Positions 36,542-48,480 of a stretch of 64,000 bases of DNA are shown in pieces (position 1 is the stretch's first letter; every line of letters begins with the position of its first letter). Position numbers and translations under genes: made by a program. Source of the stretch: Ensifer adhaerens (GTDB lineage: Bacteria > Pseudomonadota > Alphaproteobacteria > Rhizobiales > Rhizobiaceae); contig NZ_PNFP01000004.1 of NCBI RefSeq assembly GCF_002940685.1, forward strand, positions 372,001 through 436,000. The letters run 5' to 3'. The notes beneath the pieces are model-generated. The model had not been told where the DNA came from and did not search any database. It was given only the letters and a program-made list of their open reading frames with translations.

Positions 36542-37231
36542 TCACTTCAGCCACGTGTCGTAGTCCGACACCAAAAGGTGGGTGGGTTCTGCGTCCTCCT
36601 CGATCGCCGAGAAGCGACCGACGGGCTCGCGGAAATAGTTGTCGGTGAGATCATCGTTGACGGTCGAAACCTCGCCCATCAACACGTCGGCGCCCTCCGC
36701 CCAGAAGGCGTGCCAGTTGCCGGGCAGAAGCGTGACGCTTTCGCCGGCCTTGAGCTTCAAGAGTTCGCCGGCTTTCAGCGTCCGCAGCCGCGCATCGGTG
36801 GCAACGAGCACGTCGCTCTCCTCGTCGACCGAGCCGTCCGCCTTGGAATTGTACATCTGCAGCACCAGCGACCCGCCGCCGCGGTTGATGATGTCCTCGG
36901 TCTTGACCGCGTGACGGTGCAGCGGGTTGACCTGGTCCTTGGCGGTGATCATCAGCTTCTCGGCATAGACCATGCCCTGCCCGGTCCCAAGGTTCGCGGC
37001 ATTGCCGTTACGCAGCGTGAAGAGCACTAGCCCGAACTCGTCGAAGCGGCCCTTGCCGTAGTCGGTAATGTCCCAGCCGAGCCGGGCGTCGAAGATCGTC
37101 GGGCTGTCGGAAGCGATGCGCGCCTTCAGCTGCTCCGGCGACCAAAAGGCAAAGGGCGGCAGCGTGAAGCCGAAGCTCTTCATGAAGGCGTCGCTCTTGG
37201 CGATGATGTCGTTGACGAGGCTGCGTTTCAT
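36542..37231 (-). CDS. D-lyxose ketol-isomerase family protein
   Basis: The 229-residue cupin-type isomerase (COG3822) has the metal-binding HRHAVKTEDII and LLPGNWHAFWAEG blocks, and an N-terminal FWSPEQLKARI helix typical of the family. Known members interconvert D-lyxose and D-xylulose and also D-mannose and D-fructose. Since the beta-mannosidase gene precedes it by only 5 bases, mannose-to-fructose conversion is the likely role (inference). ATG 37231 follows AAAGG; TTG 37240 is an alternative. Confidence 0.9.
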   Translation of the reverse strand: MKRSLVNDIIAKSDAFMKSFGFTLPPFAFWSPEQLKARIASDSPTIFDARLGWDITDYGKGRFDEFGLVLFTLRNGNAANLGTGQGMVYAEKLMITAKDQVNPLHRHAVKTEDIINRGGGSLVLQMYNSKADGSVDEESDVLVATDARLRTLKAGELLKLKAGESVTLLPGNWHAFWAEGADVLMGEVSTVNDDLTDNYFREPVGRFSAIEEDAEPTHLLVSDYDTWLK

Positions 37232-37236
37232 GGCGG

Positions 37237-39714
37237 TCAACCTTTTCCCTGGCAGGATTCGAGATCGAAGACGGCAAAGCTTGGGGTCTCGCCCGCAGTG
37301 AGCGCCACCTTCGGCGTGAAGCGAACGACCTTCGTCTCGTCAGCAAGGAGGTCGAAGGCATTGTCCGAGTAGCGGCCGGAGACATCCGCCTCGATCATCA
37401 CGTGCAGCGCCAGCCCGCTCGCCTTGACGGTGATGTCGAACGCACCCTCGCCCGCCGGCGACACGTCGAGCGTCAGACCGGAGGGTTGCAGGTCGAGCGC
37501 CTTGTAGGTGCCGTTGACGTGGTGGCCTTCGCCTGACATGCCGTTCGACGCCTCGAACGACCAGAACAGCAGGTTGCCTTCGGGAATGTCGAAAGCGGCA
37601 ATCGTCACCAGCGTGGCGGCACGATCCGGGCTGCAGGTGCCGGCAGCCGCCGTCAGCGGCGTGCGCCGGCCGTCGAGCGAAACCAGGAAGGTCTGAAGCT
37701 CGACGGTCACCGGCTCGGCCGTGTCGTTGACCATCGAGAAGGCGATCTCCTTGCCGTCGGTGGACGGGATCGCCGCAACCGAAACCGGCTGGAAGAAACG
37801 GCGGACCATGTAGTGCATCGCCTTCCAGCTGCCGCCATAGTCGAGGCTCGACCACGAGGCGACCGGCCAGGTGTCGTTGAGCTGCCAGTAGAGCGTGCCC
37901 ATGCAATGGGGCTTCAGCGAGCGCCAGTAGTCGACCGCCGTGCGGATCGCCAGCCCCTGCTGGATCTGGCTCAGGTAGACGAAGGCTGGGAAATCCTTCG
38001 GGAAGCGGAAGTAGCGGAACATCGTGCCGGCGATGCGCTCGTTGCCGCCGACATTCTTCTGGTGGCTTTCGATCACGGGCGACGCGATGTTGAGGTCCTT
38101 TGCCCCCGCGAACTGCCGGATGACCGGCATCGAGGTGTAGGACTGGAAGCCGAACTCCGAGCAGAAGCGCGGACGTACGGTGCGGTAATTGTCGAAGGAC
38201 TTGTTCTCGTGCCAGACCGACCAGTAGTGCATGTCGCCGGAACCGTCGGCGTGCCAGGCGTCGCCGAAATCGAGATAGCCGGATGCCGGGCTCGACGGCC
38301 ACCAGATCGCTTCGGGCAATGCCGCCTTCAGCGCCACCTCGATGGTGCGGTTCAGCCGGTCGTAGGAAACGAGGTAGCGGTCGCGATCCTTGCGCGGCTC
38401 GTCGAACCAGGTGAGCGCGCCGACGAGCTCGTTGTCGCCGCACCACACCGCGATCGACGGATGCGACGACAGGCGCTTGGCCTGGTAATCCACTTCGGCC
38501 GCGACATTTTCAAGGAAATCCGGCGTCGAGGGGTAAAGATTGCAGGCGAACATGAAGTCCTGCCAGACCAGAAGCCCGAGCCGGTCGCAGAGATCGTAGA
38601 ACCAGTCCGGCTCGTAGAAGCCGCCGCCCCACACCCGGATCATGTTCATGTTGGCGTCAACCGCCGAGGTCAGGAGGTCCTCGACGCCCTCAGGCGTCAC
38701 CCGTGAGGCCAGCGCGTCGGCCGGGATCCAGTTGGCGCCCTTGCAGAAGATCTCGCGGCCGTTGACGCGGAAGGCAAAGCGGCTGCCGGCCTCGTCCTTG
38801 TCGGTCAGAAGCTCGATGGTGCGGAAACCGATCAGGCGCGTCACCTGCTCCTGCGGCACCTCGACGGTCAGCGTTGACAGGTGCTGCTCGCCGCTGCCGG
38901 CCGGCCACCAGCGCTTCGGCTTCGCGACGGAAAAGACATGGGTGATGCGCGTCTCGCCCTTGCCGACGGCGCAGTCGAGGCGCTCGCGGTCATCGTCGAG
39001 CGAGAAATGCACCGGCACGATGCCCGGCCCATCGGCAAACAGCGTCAGCGTCACCACCAGATCGACGCTGCCATCCTCCAGCCAGACCTGCTTGGTTGTC
39101 ACATGCTCGATGCGGGCGATCTCCAGCCGGCAAAGGGCGATCTCGCCGTAAACGCCGAGCGGCGCGATCGCAAGGTTCCAGTCCCAACCGAAGTGGCACT
39201 GGGGCTTCCTGAGCATGTTGCCGTTGGCAATCGGTGAATTGCCGGGATGGTAGGGCACGTAGAACGGCTGCTCCGCCTGACGGCGCACGCCCTCCGCGAT
39301 CGAGGAATGCAGCACGATGCGGATGCGGTTCTCACCGGCGACCAGCGCCTTCGAGACATCAGGGCGATAGCGGCGGAAGCAGTTCTCCGCTTCGAGCACG
39401 GCCACGCCGTTGACGAAGACCGAAGCGACCGTATCCAGGCTTTCGAGGTCGAGATACCAATAGCCGGCGAGATCGCCTGCGGTGACCGACACGGTGCGCT
39501 CGATCACCCAGTCCTTGTGCGCCACCCACTGCACGTCGTTCTCGTTGCGGCCGACATAGGGATCGTCGATCACGCCAGCTTTGAGCAGTGCCGTGTGCAC
39601 GTCGCCCGGCAGCGCGATCGTCAGCGTATGGCTGTTGTCAACGGAGTTGAGCTGCCAGTCCCCTGCGAGGTCGAGGCGGATGGCGGTTCGGGTATAGTCC
39701 TCAGAGAGCATCAT
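37237..39714 (-). CDS. Beta-mannosidase, glycoside hydrolase family 2
   Basis: The 825-residue enzyme has the GH2 layout: sugar-binding beta-sandwich ([29 protein letters not shown]), immunoglobulin-like domain, then the TIM barrel with [20 protein letters not shown], acid/base Glu in CGDNE and nucleophile Glu in [10 protein letters not shown], and two C-terminal beta-sandwiches. The length and the [13 protein letters not shown] block fit beta-mannosidase better than beta-galactosidase. No signal peptide, so it acts on imported oligosaccharides. Two adjacent ATGs (39714, 39711) are possible starts; weak ribosome binding site. Confidence 0.93.
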   Translation of the reverse strand: MMLSEDYTRTAIRLDLAGDWQLNSVDNSHTLTIALPGDVHTALLKAGVIDDPYVGRNENDVQWVAHKDWVIERTVSVTAGDLAGYWYLDLESLDTVASVFVNGVAVLEAENCFRRYRPDVSKALVAGENRIRIVLHSSIAEGVRRQAEQPFYVPYHPGNSPIANGNMLRKPQCHFGWDWNLAIAPLGVYGEIALCRLEIARIEHVTTKQVWLEDGSVDLVVTLTLFADGPGIVPVHFSLDDDRERLDCAVGKGETRITHVFSVAKPKRWWPAGSGEQHLSTLTVEVPQEQVTRLIGFRTIELLTDKDEAGSRFAFRVNGREIFCKGANWIPADALASRVTPEGVEDLLTSAVDANMNMIRVWGGGFYEPDWFYDLCDRLGLLVWQDFMFACNLYPSTPDFLENVAAEVDYQAKRLSSHPSIAVWCGDNELVGALTWFDEPRKDRDRYLVSYDRLNRTIEVALKAALPEAIWWPSSPASGYLDFGDAWHADGSGDMHYWSVWHENKSFDNYRTVRPRFCSEFGFQSYTSMPVIRQFAGAKDLNIASPVIESHQKNVGGNERIAGTMFRYFRFPKDFPAFVYLSQIQQGLAIRTAVDYWRSLKPHCMGTLYWQLNDTWPVASWSSLDYGGSWKAMHYMVRRFFQPVSVAAIPSTDGKEIAFSMVNDTAEPVTVELQTFLVSLDGRRTPLTAAAGTCSPDRAATLVTIAAFDIPEGNLLFWSFEASNGMSGEGHHVNGTYKALDLQPSGLTLDVSPAGEGAFDITVKASGLALHVMIEADVSGRYSDNAFDLLADETKVVRFTPKVALTAGETPSFAVFDLESCQGKG

Positions 39715-39759
39715 CGTATTCCATCGGTCGACCGGCGACGCCGGCACAATCATTGCTGG

Positions 39760-39793
39760 GAGATGCCGGGCAGAACGCCCTGCCCGACATCTC
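39760..39793 (-). terminator. Hairpin between the ABC ATPase and mannosidase genes
   Basis: Arms gagatgccgggcag and ctgcccgacatctc pair over 14 bp with one mismatch. There is no T-run, so it may be a processing or mRNA-stabilising hairpin between the transporter part and the enzyme part of the operon rather than a full terminator. Confidence 0.5.
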
Positions 39794-39858
39794 CTATTCC
39801 TTTACGTCCGCACGTGTCTTTTTCGCGAAACCGCTTCACATTTTTGCGCGACATGTGC

Positions 39859-40953
39859 CTAGAGCCGGTTCTCGCTTGTCGCATCGAAGATCGAGGCGAC
39901 GGCCATGTCGAAGGAGAGCGTGACGGCCGTACCCGGCGCATAGCGGCGCTGGCCGGCGATGCGCACCGACATCGACTGGCCTGCGAGCTTCAGCCACAAC
40001 AGGTTGTCGGCGCCCATCGGCTCCTCGATATCGACCGTCGCGCGATGCGAGGCCTGAGCACCGCTTGCCGTCTCGTCGACGCGCACATGCTCGGGCCGCA
40101 AGCCTAGCACGACCTTCTGCCCGTTGACGAAAGGGGCGCGCGACGGATAGGCCGACACGTCGAAATCGACGCCGTTGACGTGGACATAGGCGCGCTGGTC
40201 GCGAAGCTGCAGCTCGCCGCGGAAGAAGTTCATCGACGGCGAACCGATGAAACCGGCGACGAACAGGTTTTCCGGCGCGTTGTAGATCGTCATCGGATCG
40301 GCCAGCTGCTGGATCACACCGCTCTTCATGACCGCGATGCGGTCGGCGAGCGTCAGCGCCTCGATCTGGTCGTGGGTGACATAGATCATCGTGTTCTTCA
40401 GCGACTGGTGCAGCCGCTTGATCTCGACGCGCAACTCCGAGCGCAGCTTGGCGTCGAGATTGGAGAGCGGCTCGTCGAACAGGAACACATCGACATCGCG
40501 CACCAGCGCCCGGCCGATCGCCACGCGCTGGCGCTGGCCGCCGGAGAGTTCCGAGGGCTTGCGCTTCAAGAGCGGCTGGATCTGCAGGATCTCGGCCGCA
40601 CGGCTGACGCGCTTGTCGATCTCCTCCTTCGGCACTTTCGCCACCTGCAGGCCGAAGGAGAGGTTCTTCTCCACCGACATCTGCGGGTAGAGCGCGTAGG
40701 ACTGGAACACCATGCCGATGCCGCGGTCCTTGGGTTCCTCCCAGGTGACGTTCTTGTTCTTGATGAAGATCTGCCCGTCGCTGACATCGAGCAGCCCGGC
40801 GATGCAGTTGAGCAGGGTCGACTTGCCGCACCCGGACGAGCCGAGCAACACCAGGAACTCGCCGTCCTTGATGTCGAGGTTGAGCGTGTCGAGCACAGTG
40901 ACGGCGCCGAAGCTCAACGACAGGTCTTTTACCGATACGCTGACGTTTTGCAT
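39859..40953 (-). CDS. Sugar ABC transporter ATPase (CUT1, UgpC/MsmK type)
   Basis: The 364-residue protein has Walker [10 protein letters not shown], signature [15 protein letters not shown], Walker [13 protein letters not shown] and His switch YVTHD, followed by a C-terminal regulatory OB-type domain (TOBE, about 240-360). This is typical of ATPases that energise CUT1 sugar importers. It starts 4 bases downstream of the second permease gene. Confidence 0.95.
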   Translation of the reverse strand: MQNVSVSVKDLSLSFGAVTVLDTLNLDIKDGEFLVLLGSSGCGKSTLLNCIAGLLDVSDGQIFIKNKNVTWEEPKDRGIGMVFQSYALYPQMSVEKNLSFGLQVAKVPKEEIDKRVSRAAEILQIQPLLKRKPSELSGGQRQRVAIGRALVRDVDVFLFDEPLSNLDAKLRSELRVEIKRLHQSLKNTMIYVTHDQIEALTLADRIAVMKSGVIQQLADPMTIYNAPENLFVAGFIGSPSMNFFRGELQLRDQRAYVHVNGVDFDVSAYPSRAPFVNGQKVVLGLRPEHVRVDETASGAQASHRATVDIEEPMGADNLLWLKLAGQSMSVRIAGQRRYAPGTAVTLSFDMAVASIFDATSENRL

Positions 40954-40957
40954 GTCC

Positions 40958-41908
40958 TTACCCTTTCACTGCGCCGGCGGCGATGCCGCGGACAAAAAGC
41001 CGTCCGGAGACGAAGTAGACGAAGAGCGGCACGGCGCCCGTGAGGATCGTCGCCGCCATGTTGACGTTGTATTCCTTCACGCCCTGGACCGAGTTGACGA
41101 TGTTGTTGAGCTGAACCGTCATCGGGTAGTATTCCGGCCGGGTGAACACGACGCCGAACAGGAAGTCGTTCCAGATGCCGGTGACCTGCAGGATCATCGC
41201 CACCACGAAGATCGGCAGCGACATCGGCAGCATGATCTTGAAGTAGATCGTCCAGAAGCCGGCGCCATCGACGCGCGCCGCCTTGAACAGTTCCTCCGGC
41301 AGGCCGGCGAAATAGTTGCGGAAGAGCAGCGTCAGGATCGGCATGCCGAAGATGGTGTGCACGATGATGAGGCCGGTCAGCGTGCCGTAGATGCCCATTT
41401 CGCGCAGCACGATGACGATCGGATAGATCATAACCTGATAGGGAATGAAGGCGCCGACGATCAGGATGGTGAAGAACAGCTCCGCACCCTTGAAGCGCCA
41501 GTTGGCCAGCGCATAGCCGTTGACCGAGGCGATCGCGATCGAGACGAGCGTCGAGGGAACGGTGATGCGCACCGAGTTCCAGAAGCCGCGCGAAAGCCCG
41601 TCGCAGTTGAGCCCGGTGCAGGCGCTCGCCCAGGCCTTGACCCAGGGCTCGAAGGTGATTTCGACAGGCGGCGCGAAGATGTTGCCGAGCCGGATCTCCG
41701 GCATGCCCTTGAGCGAGGTCATGACCATCACGTAGAGCGGCAGCAGGTAGTAGAGCGCCACGACAACAAGCGTGCCGTAGATCATGATGTTCCGGCCCGA
41801 CAGTGCCCGGCGCGGCTTGGCGCCGCGGGGACCAGCCAGAACCCGTTGGGCTTGCGCCTTGGGTGCGGCTTCTTCCGCCACAGAGTTGAAAGCAACGATA
41901 TCAGACAC
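40958..41908 (-). CDS. Sugar ABC transporter permease (MalG type)
   Basis: The 316-residue inner-membrane protein has six helices and the EAA loop ([27 protein letters not shown]). A 45-residue cytoplasmic N-terminus is longer than usual. GTG 41908 is the start, as the ribosome binding site and the overlap of 8 bases with the upstream permease gene indicate. It pairs with the MalF-type permease to form the pore. Confidence 0.93.
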   Translation of the reverse strand: MSDIVAFNSVAEEAAPKAQAQRVLAGPRGAKPRRALSGRNIMIYGTLVVVALYYLLPLYVMVMTSLKGMPEIRLGNIFAPPVEITFEPWVKAWASACTGLNCDGLSRGFWNSVRITVPSTLVSIAIASVNGYALANWRFKGAELFFTILIVGAFIPYQVMIYPIVIVLREMGIYGTLTGLIIVHTIFGMPILTLLFRNYFAGLPEELFKAARVDGAGFWTIYFKIMLPMSLPIFVVAMILQVTGIWNDFLFGVVFTRPEYYPMTVQLNNIVNSVQGVKEYNVNMAATILTGAVPLFVYFVSGRLFVRGIAAGAVKG

Positions 41909-42809
41909 GCTTGCGCCCTCCCCCGAATTCCAGATAGGCCCAAGGCACGATGATGATGGCGACGGTGATGAGCATCATCGTCGAGGCGGCGAAGCCCTGG
42001 CCGAGGTTCTGCGCCTGGAACATGTAGTCGTAGACGTATTTGGCAGGCACTTCCGAGGCGATGCCCGGGCCCCCGCTCGTCTGCGCCACCACGAGGTCGT
42101 AGACCTTGACGATGCCGCTTGCGATGATCACCAGCGTGGTGATGAAGACGCCGCGCATCATCGGGATGATGACGAAGATGTAGGTCTTCCACATCGGGAT
42201 GCCGTCGACGCGCGCGGCCTTCCAGATATCCTCGTCGATGCCGCGAAGCCCCGCGAGCATCAGGCACATCACGAGCCCGGTACCCTGCCAGAGGGCGGCG
42301 ATCAGGATGCCGTAGATGACGATGTCGGCGTTGTAGAGCGGGTCGAAGGTGAAGGTTTCCCAACCGAGCGAGCGCACCACCGACTGGATGCCGAATTCCG
42401 GATTGAGCAGCCATTGCCACACCAGCCCCGTCACGATGAAGGACAGGGCGAAGGGGTAGAGCATGATGGTGCGGAAGGTGTTTTCAAAGCGGATCTTCTG
42501 GTCCATCAGCGCCGCCAGCACGAAGCCGATGACGAGGCTGAAGATCAGCGAGAAGATGCCGTAGATGGCAAGGTTCTGCACCGAGACCAGCCAGCGCGGC
42601 GCGTCCCACAGGCGTTCGTATTGATCGAAGCCGACGAAGGTGAGCCGCGGCAACAGCTTGGAATTGGTGAAGGAATAGACGACCGTCCAGATCGTGCCGC
42701 CGAGGAAGATCACCACGGCCGTCAGGATCATCGGGACGGAGGCAATCTTCGCGTTCAGGTTCCGCAGCCACTGGTTCGGTCGACCCGAACTCTGTGTGTG
42801 ACCCGCCAT
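41901..42809 (-). CDS. Sugar ABC transporter permease (MalF type)
   Basis: The 302-residue inner-membrane protein has six helices and the EAA-type loop (DEDIWKAARVDGIPMWKTYIFVIIPMM). GGAGGA precedes ATG 42809. It is 203 bases downstream of the binding-protein gene; the hairpin in that gap probably keeps permease expression below that of the binding protein. Confidence 0.93.
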   Translation of the reverse strand: MAGHTQSSGRPNQWLRNLNAKIASVPMILTAVVIFLGGTIWTVVYSFTNSKLLPRLTFVGFDQYERLWDAPRWLVSVQNLAIYGIFSLIFSLVIGFVLAALMDQKIRFENTFRTIMLYPFALSFIVTGLVWQWLLNPEFGIQSVVRSLGWETFTFDPLYNADIVIYGILIAALWQGTGLVMCLMLAGLRGIDEDIWKAARVDGIPMWKTYIFVIIPMMRGVFITTLVIIASGIVKVYDLVVAQTSGGPGIASEVPAKYVYDYMFQAQNLGQGFAASTMMLITVAIIIVPWAYLEFGGGRKRV

Positions 42810-42974
42810 GTTTCGTTCCTCCGGAACTGCATTGGGTTTCGGACGATGGGCAGCGCGGCGCGTTCAGGCGCAGCGTCCTGCCGCATCAGGGCGACAACCA
42901 CTCCCAAGCAGTCCGTGAACACGTCACACGCAGACTGCCGGCACGGACGCGCCATGCCCTGTGGGAGGCCTGAC

Positions 42975-42995
42975 CGACCTCGCCCAAGCGAGGCC
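42975..42995 (-). promoter_or_regulatory. Intercistronic hairpin after the binding-protein gene
   Basis: A stem of cctcg/cgagg, extended by one mismatch, lies 20 bases after the stop of the binding-protein gene. Hairpins here are common in ABC operons and stabilise the upstream message. Confidence 0.4.
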
Positions 42996-43012
42996 GGCCA
43001 AGGCAGTTGCGG

Positions 43013-44248
43013 TTACTCCGCGTTCGCGATGATGTCGGCGAAGCGCTTCTGCGCGTCTTCCGGCGTGATCGACGGGTTGGCGAAGAATTCGGAGAACAGG
43101 TCCTCCTTCTGCTTCTGGCTGTCGGCCGAAAGCAGCTGGTCGGTGCCCTGGATCACGTTGCCCTTGGCAAGGATATCAAGGCCCTTCTTCATGCAGTCGT
43201 TGGCAGCCGCCAGATCGACGTCGCCACGCACCGGCAGCGAGCCCTTCTTGAGGTTGAAGGCGACCTGCGTCTTCGGATCGAGCAGCGTCGAAGCGAGCGC
43301 TTCCTGCGCCTTCGACTTTTCCTCGTCCTTCAACAGCGGGAAGTAGAAGGCGTCGCCGCCGGTCGAGATGATCTCGTTGACGCCGAGACCCGGTAGGCAG
43401 GTGTAGTCCGTTCCGGCCTTCTGGCCGGCAAGCGCGAACTCGCCTTGAGCCCAGTCACCCATGATCTGGCCGCCGGCCTTGCCGGTGATGACCATGTTGG
43501 TCGCCTGGTTCCAGTCCTGGACATTGGTGCCCTTGGACATGCGGCGGGCATCGTCGGCGGCCTTGAAGACCTTGGCGATCTCAGGGCCAGCCGCCACGTC
43601 CTCGTCCTTGTCGCCGAACACCTTCTGGAAGGTATCCTTGCCGGCGATCGCCACCATCAGCACGTCGAACGCGCCGGCGGCCTGCCACGGCTGGCCACCA
43701 ACGGCGAGCGGCACGATGCCGGCCTTTTCGAGCGCAGGCGCTGCGGCGACGAATTCATCCCAGTTCTTCGGCACGTCGACGCCGGCCGTCTTGAAGGCCG
43801 CGTTCGACAGCCACAGCCACTGCCAGGAGTGGATGTTGACCGGCGCGCAATAGATCTTGCCGTCGATGGTGCAGGAATCGAGCAGGCTCGCCGGCTTGAC
43901 GATGTCCTTCCACTTCTCGCGGGTCGCGACATCGGTCAGGTCGCGCATCAGGCCGGCCTGCACCAGTTCCTCGGCCTGACGGCCGTGGTTGAACTGCGTG
44001 GCGCCCATCGGGTCGCCGCCGGTGATGCGGCTGATCATGATCGGCCGTGCCGTGCCGCCAGAACCGGCGATCGCACCATCGACCCAGTGGTTACCCGTGG
44101 CGTCGAAGGCCTTGGCGAGTTCCGCAACCGCGGCAGCTTCGCCACCCGACGTCCACCAATGGGTCACTTCAAGATCGGCGGCGCTGGCCGCACCAAGCGG
44201 CAGGGCCACGGCGGTCGCGAGCATCGCTGCGAAAGAACGTAATTTCAT
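43013..44248 (-). CDS. Sugar ABC transporter substrate-binding protein
   Basis: The 411-residue periplasmic protein has a Sec signal peptide (about 1-23, ending ASA) and the CUT1 binding-protein pattern: LEVTHWWTSGGEAAAVAELAKAF, FNLKKGSLPVRGDV at the C-terminus, and AQGEFALAG in the middle. Its location at the head of an operon with a beta-mannosidase suggests beta-mannosides or another oligosaccharide. GGGAGGAG precedes ATG 44248; operator-like sites lie just upstream. Confidence 0.93.
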   Translation of the reverse strand: MKLRSFAAMLATAVALPLGAASAADLEVTHWWTSGGEAAAVAELAKAFDATGNHWVDGAIAGSGGTARPIMISRITGGDPMGATQFNHGRQAEELVQAGLMRDLTDVATREKWKDIVKPASLLDSCTIDGKIYCAPVNIHSWQWLWLSNAAFKTAGVDVPKNWDEFVAAAPALEKAGIVPLAVGGQPWQAAGAFDVLMVAIAGKDTFQKVFGDKDEDVAAGPEIAKVFKAADDARRMSKGTNVQDWNQATNMVITGKAGGQIMGDWAQGEFALAGQKAGTDYTCLPGLGVNEIISTGGDAFYFPLLKDEEKSKAQEALASTLLDPKTQVAFNLKKGSLPVRGDVDLAAANDCMKKGLDILAKGNVIQGTDQLLSADSQKQKEDLFSEFFANPSITPEDAQKRFADIIANAE

Positions 44249-44264
44249 GAGTCTCCTCCCTCAC

Positions 44265-44276
44265 TGTAACGTTACC
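44265..44276. promoter_or_regulatory. Operator-like inverted repeat (ABC operon side)
   Basis: TGTAACGTTACC, a near-palindrome centred on ACGT, lies 17 bases before the start of the binding-protein gene. It resembles the site at 44587 and the one at 28358. Confidence 0.6.
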
Positions 44277-44289
44277 GTAAAAAACTTAG

Positions 44290-44303
44290 TGCAATCGATT
44301 ACA
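44290..44303. promoter_or_regulatory. LacI/GalR consensus operator
   Basis: TGCAATCGATTACA fits the LacI/GalR consensus TGNAANCGNTTNCA at every fixed base. It lies 42 bases upstream of the binding-protein start, and a second partial CAATCGATT sits at 44321. Confidence 0.65.
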
Positions 44304-44586
44304 GGACGCAACACCCACCACAATCGATTTAAACAGAATCTTAAAAAACACCCATTGCGTGCAGATGACAGCGGCCATTCAAAGCGCTTGGCATCCGGCG
44401 TGGATCAATTCGCTACGCGCAGGAATTTCTTTTATAAGACTGATATTTAAGGTGTTTTTTCAGAAGTCACGCGCCCGGACGGAGGTCGGCATTTCGCAAG
44501 CGCAAAAAACTTGCGCCCGGCGGCACGATTCAACCAGACGGCCCCATCTTTCGCACCGCAGCAACGAAATTGCTCGACATCGCGAC

Positions 44587-44598
44587 TGTATCGTTACA
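44587..44598. promoter_or_regulatory. Operator-like inverted repeat (regulator side)
   Basis: TGTATCGTTACA is a near-palindrome in the leader of the LacI-family gene, similar to the site at 44265, suggesting autoregulation. Confidence 0.5.
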
Positions 44599-44767
44599 GA
44601 TTTGAAGCAATTTGATCCGTCCAAAGCAGCATAGCCGCCCTCGACTTTTCGTATATAAGGCGAAGAAGGGACAGGCGACGGCGCGATGGACAGGGCCGAA
44701 CCGACGTGTTTGCGGCCAGCCGGGCAAGGTTGGCTGCGCGCGAGCAGAGAATGGGCGGGTAACGGCA

Positions 44768-45823
44768 ATGGACAACAAGACGAAGAACAGGCCGCAGACA
44801 CTGCCGGATGGAGCCAGGCCGACGCTGAAGACGATCGCCTTCATGACCGGGCTCGGCATCACCACGGTTTCACGGGCGCTGAAGGACGCGCCCGATATCG
44901 GCGCGGAGACAAAGGAACGCGTGCGCCTCGTCGCCAAGCAGATCGGCTACCAGCCGAACCGTGCCGGCGTGCGCCTGCGCACCGGCAAGACCAATGTCAT
45001 CAGTCTCGTCCTGACGCTCGAAGAGGAGATCATGGGCATCACCAGCCCGATGGTCGTCGGCATTACCGAGATCCTCGCCGGGACGCCCTATCATCTGGTC
45101 GTCACCCCCTATAGCGCCGTCAAGGACGCGCTGGCGCCGATCCGCTACATTCTTGATACGGGTGCCGCCGACGGCGTCATCATCTCGCGCACCGAGCCGC
45201 ACGATCCGCGCGTCGCACTTCTGACCGAACGCGGCCTGCCCTTCGTCACCCACGGCCGGACCGAAATGGGCATCGTCCACCCCTATCACGACTTCGACAA
45301 CGAGCGCTTCGCCTATGAGGCAGTGCGCAAGCTGGTGGCACGCGGCAGGCGCAAGCTGGTGCTGCTCGAACCGCCGCCGCACCTCACCTTCTATTCGCAC
45401 ATGCGCGCCGGCTTCGAGCGGGGCCTGCGCGACTTCCAGGCAGATGCGGTCAGCTTCCACCAGACCAACATCGACCATTCTCTGGTCGAGATCCGCGACG
45501 CCTTCGAAGTGCTGATGCGCTCGGAAGATGCGCCGGACGGCATCGTTTCGGGCAGCGGCTCCGGCGCGATCGCGCTGATCGCCGGCCTGGAGATGGCCAA
45601 GAAGAAGCTCACCGAAGACTGCGACATGGTTTCGAAGTCCCCGAGCGACTTCCTGCGCTGGCTGCGCCCGGAAGTGATGACCATGTACGAGGACATCCGC
45701 ATTGCCGGGCGTGAACTCGCCAAGGCCGTGATCGGCCATATCGACGGGGAGCCGCCGGAAACGCTGCAGAGCCTCAGCCAGCCGGAGTTCCAGCCGCCGA
45801 TCACGCGCGGTTTGCGCGCCTGA
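44768..45823 (+). CDS. LacI family transcriptional regulator
   Basis: The 351-residue regulator has an N-terminal HTH (LKTIAFMTGLGITTVSRALKDAPDIG, about 18-44), the hinge region and a periplasmic-binding-like effector domain (VISLVLTLEEEIMGITSPMVVGI onwards). It is divergent from the ABC operon and most likely represses it until the sugar or a derivative binds. ATG 44768 is chosen because the HTH begins 17 residues later; the ribosome binding site is weak. Confidence 0.93.
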   Translation: MDNKTKNRPQTLPDGARPTLKTIAFMTGLGITTVSRALKDAPDIGAETKERVRLVAKQIGYQPNRAGVRLRTGKTNVISLVLTLEEEIMGITSPMVVGITEILAGTPYHLVVTPYSAVKDALAPIRYILDTGAADGVIISRTEPHDPRVALLTERGLPFVTHGRTEMGIVHPYHDFDNERFAYEAVRKLVARGRRKLVLLEPPPHLTFYSHMRAGFERGLRDFQADAVSFHQTNIDHSLVEIRDAFEVLMRSEDAPDGIVSGSGSGAIALIAGLEMAKKKLTEDCDMVSKSPSDFLRWLRPEVMTMYEDIRIAGRELAKAVIGHIDGEPPETLQSLSQPEFQPPITRGLRA

Positions 45824-46157
45824 GTTTGACGCGTGCGCATCAATGTAATTGGGCTTGGAGAAAACATCTCCGCCCTCATCCCTGTGCTCACAGGGATCCA
45901 GCAGCGCCGCATCCGCGGCGCCGAAGTGTCTTTTCAGCCCAATGACTTGGGCTGGCTTGCTCCTGTGACAAGCACAGGAATGAGGACCTTGTAGGTGGCC
46001 TACCCCCATTGCCTTGGCCATCCGAAAGCTTGTCGGCGGCGGGTGAAACGACACGGAAACAGCCTGAAGTCTTGCTTGTGACGCAGAAACCTGCGACAGG
46101 CCGGGGCAACAATTGGGCGCGAGCGCGCCCCGCTCCTCCCTTCAGGCTACCGCAGAC
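45824..46157. other. Intergenic region with palindromic repeat
   Basis: 334 bases between the LacI regulator and the ABC-F gene on the same strand; the repeat at 45874-45985 fills a third of it. No gene seen. Confidence 0.6.
45874..45985. repeat. Intergenic palindromic repeat, full copy B
   Basis: Begins CCTCAT, with hairpin ccctgtgctcacaggg then ATCCAGC, and ends tcctgtgacaagcacagga then ATGAGG. Same design as the copies at 31246 and 58499. Confidence 0.8.
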
Positions 46158-47780
<1,623 letters not shown>

Positions 47781-48126
47781 GGCGAAGCCGACCTTGAGCA
47801 ACGAGAGTTGGGCGCTGCGCGCCAACGCCCAACCTTTCGCGACACCCGCCCGCGCTCGGCGGAGATCGGACCAACAAGCAGACCTTGCCTCTCGACAAGG
47901 CTCGGCTCTAAATCGGCTCTAATACAACTAGGTTCTTGTCAGGCGCTGCCTTGGCAGCCCTGTTGATCCTACCGGATCGCTGCTCGAAATCGATGGGACT
48001 TTGGTCCGACTCGCGCTGCCAAAGGTCTGAGTGTCATTGCCGCGCCATGCCCCGGACGCATATTGCACCGGTTGGGGCGCCATCGCAGCAACTGCTGCCA
48101 ATCACTCCGAACAGGTGATATCAGGC
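47781..48126. other. Intergenic region
   Basis: 346 bases after the ABC-F gene with a terminator-like hairpin at 47807-47833. No gene, repeat or RNA was recognised in the rest. Confidence 0.4.
47807..47833 (+). terminator. Terminator-like hairpin after the ABC-F gene
   Basis: Eight-bp stem gttgggcg / cgcccaac with an 11-base loop, then ctttcg, 27 bases after the stop. Confidence 0.5.
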
Positions 48127-48480
48127 ATGACATCGAGAATTGCATGGAAGAACCGGCTGACTGAGCGCGCCTGGGGCTTCCTGGCCAATCCCTTCACCAT
48201 CGGCCTCTATCTTGCGTTGGCGATGCTCTGCGCTTTCGCCGGCAGCGCGACGACCGGCATTCCGGCCTATCTGCTCATGGCCATCGGCTTTCTGCTGGTG
48301 ATCATTGTCGATCCGCCGAAGAGGCTCGGCAAGCTGCGCGAACGCCACCGCCGCACGTCAACGGCAAACACGGCTACGCCGTTCGTGCGGCGAACGGATG
48401 AGCGCGAAACAATGCGGGGGTCGCAGAACCCCGGTGAGCGCAGCCGAACTCGGGACGGCCACCGCGCTACTCGGCGCTAG
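48127..48480 (+). CDS. Small membrane protein, unknown
   Basis: The 117-residue protein has two hydrophobic segments (about 22-40, 43-60) and a basic, Arg-rich C-terminal half that is low in hydrophobicity. No family recognised. The ribosome binding site is weak, and the C-terminal half could be read-through of a shorter original protein. No clear operon partner. Confidence 0.45.
   Translation: MTSRIAWKNRLTERAWGFLANPFTIGLYLALAMLCAFAGSATTGIPAYLLMAIGFLLVIIVDPPKRLGKLRERHRRTSTANTATPFVRRTDERETMRGSQNPGERSRTRDGHRATRR

Larger units (their letters stand above)
44249..44767. other. Divergent promoter region, ABC operon / LacI regulator
   Basis: 519 bases with no gene. It contains the palindromes at 44265, 44290 and 44587 and is less GC-rich than the genes. 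The two promoters are expected here. Confidence 0.6.

Noticed and set aside
41784-43346. 520-codon plus-strand frame opposite the permease genes
   Set aside because: Shadow of MalF/MalG-type permease genes, with the same low-complexity charged composition.
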